NCBI RefSeq assembly: GCF_002362315.1
Contig: NZ_MTZV01000006.1
Span: forward strand, 1,984,001-2,048,000
Direction: 5' to 3'
DNA from: Paraburkholderia acidicola
GTDB lineage: Bacteria; Pseudomonadota; Gammaproteobacteria; Burkholderiales; Burkholderiaceae
DNA length: 64,000 bases
Part shown: piece after piece, positions 1 through 8,152 of the stretch
How positions within the stretch are numbered: the stretch's first letter is position 1
Layout: the number at the start of each line of letters is the position of its first letter
Translations under genes and position numbers: made by a program
Notes under the pieces: model-generated
What the model was told of the DNA's origin: nothing
Database searches by the model: none
What the model saw: the letters and a program-made list of their open reading frames with translations, nothing else

Positions 1-197
1 TTTATGACTGCGACCCCAGCGACCGCAAGCAGAAAACCGACAATGAAGCCGCAACGCAGAGCACTTACTAGCGCACGCGTCCCACACGCATCACCGCACT
101 CAACGGCTGGATGTGGCAAGGCAATATAAAGCCCTGAAAATCCACCTACCATGGCACCTGCAATGAACAACGCGGTAACAATAAACGCGGTTCTCAC
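1..197 (-). CDS. Partial membrane protein downstream of Tae4; candidate T6SS immunity protein
   Basis: This is the first 65 codons of a minus-strand gene that runs off the left edge. It starts at a GTG whose bases overlap the TGA stop of the amidase gene (GTGA), a sign of translational coupling. The visible protein has a hydrophobic segment at about residues 4-27 and another at about 49-65, with a loop carrying CGDACG between them. It is therefore probably an inner-membrane protein. Position immediately after a Tae4 amidase suggests an immunity role. Canonical Tai4 proteins are small periplasmic proteins, however, and this one is too truncated to assign to a family. Confidence 0.55.
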   Translation of the reverse strand, partial: MRTAFIVTALFIAGAMVGGFSGLYIALPHPAVECGDACGTRALVSALRCGFIVGFLLAVAGVAVI

Positions 198-802
198 GCG
201 ATTTCCCAAAACAAAATTAACTTAGAATCCCCAAGATTGGAGTAAAGGTTCTCTGGACCAACGCCGAAGACCGATAGTGGATTCCACACTTTGTCTATGC
301 CGAACGTAAAGCGGAGAGTTGTCTCCGAACTTGGCGTTAGTCGATCAACGTTCCACAAGTCGATATGATCCCCCGACGGATCTTTCTCTTTGAGATTGCG
401 CCTCCAGTAGCTCCCAAAGAAAATGACTCCCGTTTTACCCTTCACGCTATCTTGCCATCCGGTGCCAGTAATGATCCGTGGCGACGGGCAACCAACGAAG
501 GGGCGACGCTGAAACCAAACCACCATCTCCTTTGCTCGAAGCACATGGCTCGGTGGATGCCCGTGAAACCAACACTTTTCTCCCTTGAACGACTTGTTAG
601 TAATCCCCGTTCCTGCAAGGCAGGTGCCGAGGCGAATGGCGCATTGGTCCTCGAAGGCGGGCTTTCCGGTCGAAGGATCGATACATGGGTCAGAGTGAGG
701 ATATGCGGCCCACAGTTCCGCGAAGGTAACGGCCTTTAACGACACTTCTTTAATGGAATTTGGCGTCGAGTTGGTTCTGACGATTGTCTTTTTGTTCGGC
801 AT
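194..802 (-). CDS. tae4: Type VI secretion amidase effector, Tae4 family
   Basis: The 202-residue protein has the features of Tae4 effectors, which are NlpC/P60-like DL-endopeptidases that cut peptidoglycan stem peptides in the periplasm of rival cells. The catalytic cysteine is Cys54 in the motif DQCAIRLG, and the catalytic histidine is His146 in GDHIDLW. Length fits the family (about 160-200 residues). There is no signal peptide, as expected for a T6SS cargo. It begins 3 bp after a PAAR gene and its stop overlaps the start of a membrane protein, giving a compact spike-effector-partner operon. Codon use and GC look lower than in the catabolic genes to the right. Confidence 0.88.
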   Translation of the reverse strand: MPNKKTIVRTNSTPNSIKEVSLKAVTFAELWAAYPHSDPCIDPSTGKPAFEDQCAIRLGTCLAGTGITNKSFKGEKCWFHGHPPSHVLRAKEMVVWFQRRPFVGCPSPRIITGTGWQDSVKGKTGVIFFGSYWRRNLKEKDPSGDHIDLWNVDRLTPSSETTLRFTFGIDKVWNPLSVFGVGPENLYSNLGDSKLILFWEIA

Positions 803-805
803 TTT

Positions 806-1342
806 TCAGGCTCCATCCTGCTTCGCAAGGGCTTCATCGCCCCAATAAATGGAGAATTCGTCGGTTCCTTCAGTGAAAATGCGGGGTAGCAATCCGCCCG
901 AGTCCAACTGTCCGAAAAATGTTTGCCCGTCGGGAGTTTCGATAAAGTATGGGTAGCCCTCAACCGTAGCACCCGGAGCAACGGTGCGAATCTGTTCGTC
1001 GTAGCCCTGTTCGTCGCGACCCTGTTTTCTTTCCCACATCGAAGTGCCCGATTGCGCAGAGCCAGCCCTGTCGCCGATGAAGGACGTGGTCGCCGAACTG
1101 GCAAGCACACAGTTGTGCCCGCATGGGCACAGAACACGGTCACGGTCTTTGACCATCGGCGTCCCACCGTCAAGCCACGTGTTAGCCGTGCCGTGAATCG
1201 GGAAAGAACCTTTGCACTTGCCACAGGTCGCATGATCGCCCTTTGTCGCGACTTGCTTACTCCCGTCGAACATCATCGAACTCGCACCGATGACCCAACC
1301 GCCCGTCGATGTGCGGTCACCCTTTACAACAAGACGATCCAT
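806..1342 (-). CDS. PAAR-domain T6SS spike protein with C-terminal extension
   Basis: Residues 1-90 form a PAAR domain, the cone that caps VgrG in the type VI secretion needle. It shows repeated glycine-rich beta segments, a CGKC pair (Cys40, Cys43) and a CPCGHNC cluster (Cys72, Cys74, Cys78). Residues 91-178 are an acidic extension with no motif I recognise. It is too short to be an obvious toxin and could be an adaptor that loads the amidase encoded next. It is the first gene of the minus-strand module and lies 3 bp upstream of tae4. No VgrG or sheath gene is visible, so this is an orphan effector cassette. Confidence 0.85.
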   Translation of the reverse strand: MDRLVVKGDRTSTGGWVIGASSMMFDGSKQVATKGDHATCGKCKGSFPIHGTANTWLDGGTPMVKDRDRVLCPCGHNCVLASSATTSFIGDRAGSAQSGTSMWERKQGRDEQGYDEQIRTVAPGATVEGYPYFIETPDGQTFFGQLDSGGLLPRIFTEGTDEFSIYWGDEALAKQDGA

Positions 1343-1851
1343 TGAAACCTCTAACAGATGAGCTATCGAGGGAGCTGTGCCCCTGCTTCCCCATCACGCT
1401 AGCATCTCAACATCACCGGAGTGCAAACAATTGTGACGTCAGCATGCAACCTCCAGGGCCATCGCATGAGACGTTACGCGCCGTTTAATAGAATCAAATC
1501 GTTTGGCCCGAAGGGCAAGATTGCTTACCAACCAGGTAGTTGCGCTAGATATTGATCGCTAGTACAGACGAATACGCGACAGATCCTGAGTCTTCCTTTG
1601 GCGATGCGGGCCTGTCGGAGCAGGTTCATCGCGATGCACCGGAGGATGGCGAGGCCGAAGGTCATGGGTGGCATGCGACCGTGTGGCTCCCGCAGGTCAC
1701 CGAACGCTTCTTCAATACTCACTACATCCTCGTGCATCGTTTCGCCACCAAAAAGACGAGGGTAAACGCCTTTTCCATCTGGCTAACAACTCGCCTCCCT
1801 AAGTCCTTGAATGCTAACGGCGCTTCAACCGATGGCCCTGGGTGGGTCACA
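1343..1851. other. Decayed intergenic stretch
   Basis: No intact gene is visible between the PAAR gene and the LysR gene. The stretch has an uneven base composition and contains only the transposase-like remnant described separately. No terminal inverted repeats of an insertion sequence could be recognised by eye. Confidence 0.5.
1525..1737 (-). pseudogene. Probable transposase C-terminal remnant (ISAs1/IS4-like)
   Basis: A 70-codon open stretch reads like the C-terminus of an ISAs1/IS4-type transposase. It has the pattern LAILRCIAMNLLRQ, then a basic segment, then DQYLAQL, which resembles the closing helices of those proteins. Upstream the same frame meets a TAG within about 17 codons, so the catalytic part is gone. 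It sits beside the T6SS cassette, consistent with a mobile-element scar. The assignment rests on one short similarity recalled from memory. Confidence 0.4.
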
Positions 1852-2751
1852 TCAGTCCGTCGCACTCAACGCCTCTTTCAGCTTCACAAGAAACCGCTCG
1901 ACGATAGCTGGCAGGCGACGATCCTTCATCGTCGTCAGTTGCATCTGGCGTTGCTGCAACAAAGGCTCGTCGATGTCCTTCGCGAGCAGCGAAGCATCGT
2001 TGCGCATACCACGTAGCGCAATGCGACTGCCCAGTGTGATCACGCCAGTCAGCGCGGCAAAGTGATGCATCGCGCTGGAGTTGTTGCCGGTCAGCAGCGG
2101 TTCTAGATGACGACCGCGAGTCGAACAACACCAGTCGAGCAACTGACGCACCGTCGTACCGCGTTCGAGCACGGCGACCGGGTGCGCAAGCAGATCGTCG
2201 AGCGTGAGCCGGTCTTTGTGCGCGAGCGGATGAGTGGGGGGAAGCAGTGCGCAGACCGGAGCGCTTTGCGTGAACTCGACGCTGACCGCCGTCGATGTCG
2301 CCGTGGAGAAACCAAGGCCAAGATCAACATCGCCGATCTCCACCCAATGCTCGACCTGAGCCGGTGTGCCTGAGCGCAGGACGAAACGGGTCAGCGGGTG
2401 CTCGGCATGGAAAGCGGCGAGTACCGACGGCAGAAAGTAGCGCGTGAAGCCCTCGGTGCACCCGACCCGCACGATACCGCCGCCCAGTGCGTGCGCCGCG
2501 GAAATATCGGCGAGCACGGCATCTGCATCCATCAACGCGCGCCGCGCATGCTGGGCCAGCAACTCACCCGATTCAGTCAGCACCATGCCGCGCGGTAAAC
2601 GCTCGAAGAGCGGCGTGCCGACTTCCTGTTCGAGCTTGGCGATTTGCCGGCTGAGCGCCGACACAGCGACGTGCAGATTCTCCGATGCCGACGCCAGCGA
2701 GCCCGTGCGGGCGACTTCGACGAAATAGCGCAACGCGATGCCGTGCAGCAT
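1852..2751 (-). CDS. LysR-family transcriptional regulator
   Basis: The 299-residue protein has the LysR layout. Residues 1-65 are a winged helix-turn-helix (the SLASASENLHVAVSALSRQI segment and LFERLPRGM wing), followed by a periplasmic-binding-protein-like effector domain. It is transcribed away from the M20 peptidase gene across a 120-bp gap that holds a perfect palindrome, so it probably controls the peptidase-permease pair and itself. The effector is unknown. The ATG at 2751 gives a standard-length N-terminus with no extension. Confidence 0.88.
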   Translation of the reverse strand: MLHGIALRYFVEVARTGSLASASENLHVAVSALSRQIAKLEQEVGTPLFERLPRGMVLTESGELLAQHARRALMDADAVLADISAAHALGGGIVRVGCTEGFTRYFLPSVLAAFHAEHPLTRFVLRSGTPAQVEHWVEIGDVDLGLGFSTATSTAVSVEFTQSAPVCALLPPTHPLAHKDRLTLDDLLAHPVAVLERGTTVRQLLDWCCSTRGRHLEPLLTGNNSSAMHHFAALTGVITLGSRIALRGMRNDASLLAKDIDEPLLQQRQMQLTTMKDRRLPAIVERFLVKLKEALSATD

Positions 2752-2770
2752 GGAGTCCCCCGTTTGTGCG

Positions 2771-2785
2771 TTGCCGTTTCGGCAA
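2771..2785. promoter_or_regulatory. Palindrome, likely LysR operator
   Basis: TTGCCG and CGGCAA flank a 3-bp spacer, giving a perfect 15-bp inverted repeat between the divergent LysR and M20 peptidase genes. It contains a T-N11-A arrangement typical of LysR boxes. It lies 20 bp upstream of the regulator start and about 87 bp upstream of the peptidase start. Function is inferred from form and position. Confidence 0.5.
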
Positions 2786-2871
2786 TGCTATCCGCAAAGA
2801 TTGAAATTGTGGCGAATTATTGGCCTTCCTAGACTGCTTCGCAACCCTGCAAACAGGCTGGAGAAAAGACC

Positions 2872-4335
2872 GTGACCACAAGTCAGAACACCCGCACAGC
2901 AGCAGTCGATGCGGCGTTTCGTACCTTCGATTCGGGCGCCTTGCTCGAGCAACTGGCGCGCCGCGTCGCGTGCCGGACCGAGAGTCAGAATCCATCGCGG
3001 GCGGAGACGCTGCAGGCGTATCTAACCGACGAGATCGCGCCGGCGCTTCAGCAACTCGGCTTCACGAGCCGGCTCGTCGCGAACCCCGAGCCGCACGGCG
3101 GCCCGCTGTTGATCGCCGAGCGTCATGAAGGCGCCGAGCTGCCGACGGTCCTCACTTACGGCCACGGCGACGTCGTACGTGGCTACGACGAGCAGTGGCG
3201 CGCGGGACTCAAACCATGGGACATCGTCGTCGAGGGCGACCGCTGGTATGGCCGCGGCACCGCCGACAACAAAGGCCAGCACTCGATCAACTTCGCCGCG
3301 CTCGCCGCTGTGCTCGATGCGCGCGGCGGCCGGCTCGGCTACAACGTGAAGGTGCTCTTCGAAACCGGCGAGGAAGTCAGCTCGCCGGGTCTGTATGCGG
3401 TCTGCGAAGCGAACAAGACCGCGCTGGCCGCCGATCTGTTCCTCGCCAGCGATGGCCCACGTGTGTCCGCCGAACGCCCGACGCTCTTTCTCGGTTCACG
3501 CGGCGCGGTGCTATTCGAACTATCGGTTGACCTGCGCGAGGGCGGTCATCATTCGGGCAACTGGGGCGGCGTGCTGCGCAATCCGGCGGTGGTGCTTGCG
3601 CACGCGATCGCGAGTCTGGTCGATCGTCATGGCCGCATCGCGGTGGACGGGTTGCGGCCGCCGCCCGTGTCTTCCGCCGTACGCAACGCGCTTGCCGATA
3701 TCGAACTCGGCCGCGACGAGCAGTCGCCGGCGATCGACCCTGCGTGGGGCGAACCGGGGCTGACACCGACTGAGCGCGTGATTGCCTGGAATGCGCTCGA
3801 GGTGCTCGCGTTCAAGTCGGGCAATGCGGACGCGCCGGTCAACGCGATTCCGCCGTCGGCGAAAGCGGTGTGCCAGTTGCGCTTTGTCGTGGGTACGGAC
3901 TGGGAGCGGACTGCACAGCACCTCGAGGCGCACTTCGCGCGGCTCGGATTCGACGAGGTGCGCGTGAAGGTGTCGACGGGCAGTGCCGCGACGCGGCTCG
4001 ATCTCGACGACCCGTGGGTGAGCTGGGCGCTCGCTTCGATGCGCGCGACGACCGGCAAGGAACCGGCGCTGTTGCCGAATCTCGGCGGCACGGTGCCGAA
4101 CGATGCGTTTGCCGGCACGCTGAACCTGCCCACGCTGTGGGTGCCGCACTCGTACCCAGCGTGCTCGCAGCATGCGCCGAACGAGCATCTACTTGGCTCG
4201 GTTGCACGCGAGGCGCTCGGTGTGATGGCCGGGCTGTGGTGGGATCTCGGCGATTCCGCGGCGAGCGTCGTGGCGGCGCGTGCGGCGATGAGTGCAGCAA
4301 CAAGCGCACTAACAAGCGCAGCATCGCGCGAATAG
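2872..4335 (+). CDS. M20-family metallopeptidase (dipeptidase/deacylase-like)
   Basis: This 487-residue protein belongs to the ArgE/DapE/ACY1/CPG2 (M20) zinc hydrolases. The metal-site signatures are visible: GHGDVV at about residue 98, GRGTADNKGQ (bridging Asp) and ETGEEVSSPG (catalytic Glu and adjacent ligand). A dimerisation insert follows, then a C-terminal ligand region (VPHSYPACSQHAPNEH). Translation starts at GTG with the Shine-Dalgarno GGAGAAAAG upstream. An MHS permease follows 8 bp after the stop, so the pair likely imports and hydrolyses one N-acyl amino acid or small peptide. The substrate cannot be read from the sequence. Confidence 0.85.
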   Translation: MTTSQNTRTAAVDAAFRTFDSGALLEQLARRVACRTESQNPSRAETLQAYLTDEIAPALQQLGFTSRLVANPEPHGGPLLIAERHEGAELPTVLTYGHGDVVRGYDEQWRAGLKPWDIVVEGDRWYGRGTADNKGQHSINFAALAAVLDARGGRLGYNVKVLFETGEEVSSPGLYAVCEANKTALAADLFLASDGPRVSAERPTLFLGSRGAVLFELSVDLREGGHHSGNWGGVLRNPAVVLAHAIASLVDRHGRIAVDGLRPPPVSSAVRNALADIELGRDEQSPAIDPAWGEPGLTPTERVIAWNALEVLAFKSGNADAPVNAIPPSAKAVCQLRFVVGTDWERTAQHLEAHFARLGFDEVRVKVSTGSAATRLDLDDPWVSWALASMRATTGKEPALLPNLGGTVPNDAFAGTLNLPTLWVPHSYPACSQHAPNEHLLGSVAREALGVMAGLWWDLGDSAASVVAARAAMSAATSALTSAASRE

Positions 4336-4343
4336 GCGGCATC

Positions 4344-5672
4344 ATGCAAAAGCGACCCCTCAGCCTGACGAAAATCGTCCTCGCGACTTCGGTCGGCAAC
4401 GCGCTCGAATGGTTCGATATCGCGATCTACGGTTTCTTCGCCATCTATATCGCGAAGCATTTCTTCCCGGCGGGAAACGACACCGCGTCGATGCTGCTCA
4501 CGTTCGGCTCGTTCGGCGCGTCGTATCTGGTGCGGCCGCTGGGTGGCATGGTGCTCGGTGCATATGCGGACCGGCGCGGACGCAAGGCCGCGCTCGTGCT
4601 GAGCGTCACGCTGATGATGGTCGGCACCGCGATCATCGCCTTGATTCCGACCTACGCAACGATCGGCCTCGCGGCGCCGCTCGGTGTGTTCGCCGCGCGC
4701 CTGATCCAGGGGTTTTCAGCGGGCGGGGAGTTCGGTGCATCGACGGCGATGTTGATCGAACATGCGCCCCATCGACGCGGCTTTATCGCGAGCTGGCAAT
4801 TCGCGACCCAGGGCTGCGCGATCCTGCTTGCGTCCGGGTGGGGCTACGTGCTTGCGAAAACGCTGTCGCCGTCAGAACTGGATGCGTGGGGCTGGCGCGT
4901 GCCGTTCTTCTTCGGTTTGCTGATCGGCCCGGTTGGTTTGTATCTGCGGCGCTTTCTCGAAGATGCGCCAGATTTCAGCGAAGCAACGCGCACCGCGACC
5001 CCGGTACGCGATGTGTTCAAGACGCAAAAATGGCGGGTGCTCGCGGCGATCGGCGCGCTGACGGTATCGACGTCGATCAACTATCTGCTGCAATACGTAC
5101 CGACTTTTACGATCCGCGAACTGCATCTCGACACGTCGACCGGTTTTGCCGCGAGTACCTTCGCCGGTCTCGTGCTGACCGTTGTCACGCCGCTTGCCGG
5201 CCATCTATCCGATCGCATCGGGCGGTTGAAGCAGATGGTGATCACCGCGCTGCTGTGTCTCGTCACCGCGTGGCCCGCGTTTTCATATGCAGTGGGCCAC
5301 GTGTCGGTCGTCTCGTTGTTCGTGCTGGTCGGCTGGCTCGCGCTGCTCAAATCGATCTATTTCGGCGCGCTGCCGGCATTGATGGCCGAACTGTTTCCGG
5401 TCGCGACGCGCGCGACGGGCATGTCGATTGGCTACAACATTGGCGTCACCGTGTTCGGTGGCTTTACGCCGATGATCATCGTGTGGCTGTTGAGTGCCAC
5501 CGGCAATCGCAGTGCGCCGGGTTTTTACCTGATGTTCACGGCGACGGTGAGTCTCGCTGCGCTTGTGGGTGTGGCGCGCAGTCAGTCGGGGCGTGGCCGG
5601 CGCGGTGCCTCCGCTTCGCATCGCGCGGAGCAGACCGATGTAGCTGGCATCGCCGCCGACTCGCCGCATTAA
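4344..5672 (+). CDS. MFS transporter, metabolite:H+ symporter type
   Basis: The 442-residue protein has about 12 membrane segments and the metabolite:H+ symporter signature GNALEWFDIAIYG in the first helix. The second loop carries DRRGRK, and an AGGEFG motif sits in helix 5. ProP, ShiA and KgtP share this layout. The start is the ATG at 4344, 8 bp after the peptidase stop; the reading frame stays open upstream but only overlaps the peptidase in another frame. Operon position suggests it imports the substrate of the M20 enzyme. Confidence 0.85.
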   Translation: MQKRPLSLTKIVLATSVGNALEWFDIAIYGFFAIYIAKHFFPAGNDTASMLLTFGSFGASYLVRPLGGMVLGAYADRRGRKAALVLSVTLMMVGTAIIALIPTYATIGLAAPLGVFAARLIQGFSAGGEFGASTAMLIEHAPHRRGFIASWQFATQGCAILLASGWGYVLAKTLSPSELDAWGWRVPFFFGLLIGPVGLYLRRFLEDAPDFSEATRTATPVRDVFKTQKWRVLAAIGALTVSTSINYLLQYVPTFTIRELHLDTSTGFAASTFAGLVLTVVTPLAGHLSDRIGRLKQMVITALLCLVTAWPAFSYAVGHVSVVSLFVLVGWLALLKSIYFGALPALMAELFPVATRATGMSIGYNIGVTVFGGFTPMIIVWLLSATGNRSAPGFYLMFTATVSLAALVGVARSQSGRGRRGASASHRAEQTDVAGIAADSPH

Positions 5673-5723
5673 CGACACGTGAGCAAATTCAGAACGCTAC
5701 CGACGAAGGAATCTCCGCCCAAC

Positions 5724-7085
5724 CTATCCATGCGCCAACGTCCGCAACCGCCAGAAAATCCCCGTTGAAGCAAGCGTCACCGCCCCGATGCAAACGAAGC
5801 TCAGCTGAAAACCCAGCGCAGGCGACCCCGTGTGCGCACCGAACACACTCGCCAGCGCGCCGCCAAGCGACGCGCCGAGCCCCATCGCGAGCATCTGCAC
5901 CATCGAAAAGAGGCTGTTGCCGCTACCGGCGTCGCGATGCGACAGGTCCTTCAACGTGATGCTGTTCATCGCGGCAAACTGCATCGAATTGGCGGCGCCG
6001 AAAATGGCGAGCAATACGATCTCGACAAACAGCGGTGTAGTTGAGGTAATCAATGCGAACGCAGCAATCGTTACCCCGACCACGAGTGTGTTGACACGCA
6101 GGAACACGCTGTAGCCATAGCGGCGTACGAGCGGTGTAATCCAGCGTTTCGCGAACGTGCCGGCAACAGCGGCAGGCAACAGCATCAGCCCCGAGCGCAA
6201 CGGCGAGTAGCCAAGTTCGAGCTGCATCAGGAGCGGTAACAGGAACGGTGTGGCCGTCGTGCCGATCCGGCAGATCAGGTTGCCGGCAAGACCCACCGCG
6301 AAATTGGGCTCGGAAAAAAGACCGAGCCGGAACAGCGGATTCGCATGTTTGCGTGCATAGGCCACGTACGCGAGCACTGCGACGATCGCGACCGTCAGCG
6401 CACCGAGCGTCCACATGCCGCGCGATCCGCCCGTTGGGATATCGACGGCGAGCGAAGCGGTGATCATCGCGAGTGAGAGAAGTGCATAGCCGATGTAGTC
6501 GAACGGTGGCGGATCGATCAGCGAGTCGCGCGGCAGGTAGCGATAGCCCGCAACAAGACCGATCGCGCCGATCGGTACGTTGATCAGGAAGATCCAGTAC
6601 CAGGACGCGGATTCGATCAACCAGCCGCCGACTGTCGGACCGACAATCGGCCCGACCTGGCTCGCGATCGAAATGAATGCGATAGCGGACACGTAGTCTT
6701 TGCCGGACACACTGCGCAGCACGGCGAGCCTGCCGACCGGCAGCAACATCGAGCCACCGACGCCTTGCAGCACCCGCGCCGCGACCAGTTGCGTCGCGGT
6801 ATGCGCGGCCGCGCAGCACAGCGAGCCGGCTACGAACACGAGAATCGCGCCGAAGTAGACACGTCGTGTGCCGAAGCGATCCGCAAGCCAGCCCGACGCG
6901 GGCGTGAGCGTTGCCATCGTCAGCGTGTAGGCGACGACGACACTGCTCATCGCGAGCGCCTCTTCGCCGAATGCGCGGGCGATTGACGGCAGGGCGGTGT
7001 TGACGATGGTCGTGTCGAGCGACTGCATGAAGAAGCCGGCGGCTACAGTCCAAAGCAGTGCGGTATGGGAGGAAGTCCTGGACAT
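5724..7085 (-). CDS. MFS drug exporter, DHA2 (EmrB/QacA) family
   Basis: The 453-residue membrane protein opens with the DHA2 signature LDTTIVNTALPSIA in helix 1, followed by a loop motif LADRFGTRR and a helix-5 region with GPTVGGWL. These mark 14-helix proton-driven exporters of drugs or metabolites. It is convergent with the MHS permease and lies 137 bp downstream of the CitE-like gene on the same strand, so the two may share a transcript. The exported compound is unknown. Confidence 0.83.
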   Translation of the reverse strand: MSRTSSHTALLWTVAAGFFMQSLDTTIVNTALPSIARAFGEEALAMSSVVVAYTLTMATLTPASGWLADRFGTRRVYFGAILVFVAGSLCCAAAHTATQLVAARVLQGVGGSMLLPVGRLAVLRSVSGKDYVSAIAFISIASQVGPIVGPTVGGWLIESASWYWIFLINVPIGAIGLVAGYRYLPRDSLIDPPPFDYIGYALLSLAMITASLAVDIPTGGSRGMWTLGALTVAIVAVLAYVAYARKHANPLFRLGLFSEPNFAVGLAGNLICRIGTTATPFLLPLLMQLELGYSPLRSGLMLLPAAVAGTFAKRWITPLVRRYGYSVFLRVNTLVVGVTIAAFALITSTTPLFVEIVLLAIFGAANSMQFAAMNSITLKDLSHRDAGSGNSLFSMVQMLAMGLGASLGGALASVFGAHTGSPALGFQLSFVCIGAVTLASTGIFWRLRTLAHG

Positions 7086-7222
7086 CGGAGCAGAGGAAAT
7101 GACAGCGTGTGAGAGGGCGCCCAGGGCAGGTCATACTGCCGCAGGCGAGAGGGGGAGAAGCGTCGTCTGTGTGACCCCACGACGGCTCGCCACTCCCCCG
7201 ATTCGACGCACAACAGCCGGAT

Positions 7223-8152
7223 TCAGGCTGCATCCATCTCCAGGTCTTCGATCTCGTCACGCACGCCGTACCACTCGGCACGATCGATGATCCGGGTCGC
7301 CCATTGGTAGTGGGTGGCCGGCTCGCACATCGCGTCGTCGAACTTGAATACCGCTGGCGCGTCGTTTGTCACGATCAGCCGTGCGCAGTCCAGGTCTTCC
7401 CGTCGAACCCTGAAAGCCTCGTTGATAAGCGGAATCTGCGCCGGATGAACCGCTGTTTTCCCCACGAGCCCATGGGAGATGTCCAGCGCCAGTTCTTTCT
7501 TGAGCAATTCAGGCGCGGAAAACTGTTCGAACACGGGTGCGGTGAGCGAGAAACCTTGTGCGCCCATGATGCCGCCGAGCATCGGAATAACGTAAGCCAT
7601 GGGCGTGCTGTACAGGGTCTCCAGCGGGTTTCTGCGCAGTCCCATGGAACCGAGCAGATCGTTGGCGCCGATACGTAGCGCGATCACTCTGTCGCCGAAG
7701 CTGGCCTTGAGTCGTTCGCCCAGCTCGACCATCGCGCCCGGGCTGAATACTTCCGATGTCTCCAGCGTCGGCATCACGGTGAGTGCAGGATTGCTGACGG
7801 CTGTGTCCCATTCATGCAGGTTTCCCAGAGAGATTTTGGGCAATACGAACCCATCCACGTGTCCGATCAGCGGCCAGTTGTTCAGGGTCGCCGCCATACC
7901 GGCGTTACGAGGCCGAACAAACAGCAGCGGACCATTCCCGGAGCGCCCCCCTCGCGAATCGATCTGCTCGAGCAACGCCTGCAGATTGCTCAATGCATAG
8001 TCGACTTGCGAGGCACTGACCGAGTCCTCGAGGCAAACGACCAGAGAGCGCAACTCGGGCAATTTCTCCCGGAAAACAACATCGAGGATGTCAGTGCGTG
8101 TCGCAGGCATGTACAGCGTCCCGCCCAGTCTGAAAGGCGAAATCTTTTTCAT
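7223..8152 (-). CDS. HpcH/HpaI aldolase / citrate lyase beta-like protein
   Basis: The 309-residue protein has the CitE-type TIM-barrel pattern: an early acidic motif VVCLEDSVSAS, an arginine strand FVRPRNAGM, a glutamate region PTLETSEVFSP and AVHPAQIPLINEAF near the end. Enzymes of this fold cleave C-C bonds of hydroxyacyl-CoA or oxo-acids with Mg2+. Its N-terminus is unlike the lyase at 13505-14311 and is closer in style to stand-alone CitE-like proteins, so the two are not recent duplicates. It is divergent from the itaconate-type operon across 697 bp without genes. Confidence 0.75.
   Translation of the reverse strand: MKKISPFRLGGTLYMPATRTDILDVVFREKLPELRSLVVCLEDSVSASQVDYALSNLQALLEQIDSRGGRSGNGPLLFVRPRNAGMAATLNNWPLIGHVDGFVLPKISLGNLHEWDTAVSNPALTVMPTLETSEVFSPGAMVELGERLKASFGDRVIALRIGANDLLGSMGLRRNPLETLYSTPMAYVIPMLGGIMGAQGFSLTAPVFEQFSAPELLKKELALDISHGLVGKTAVHPAQIPLINEAFRVRREDLDCARLIVTNDAPAVFKFDDAMCEPATHYQWATRIIDRAEWYGVRDEIEDLEMDAA

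Noticed and set aside
3520..4460. Long minus-strand open frames antisense to the M20 peptidase gene
   Set aside because: They are Arg/Ala-rich shadows produced by high GC at the third codon position, and the plus-strand gene has intact catalytic motifs.
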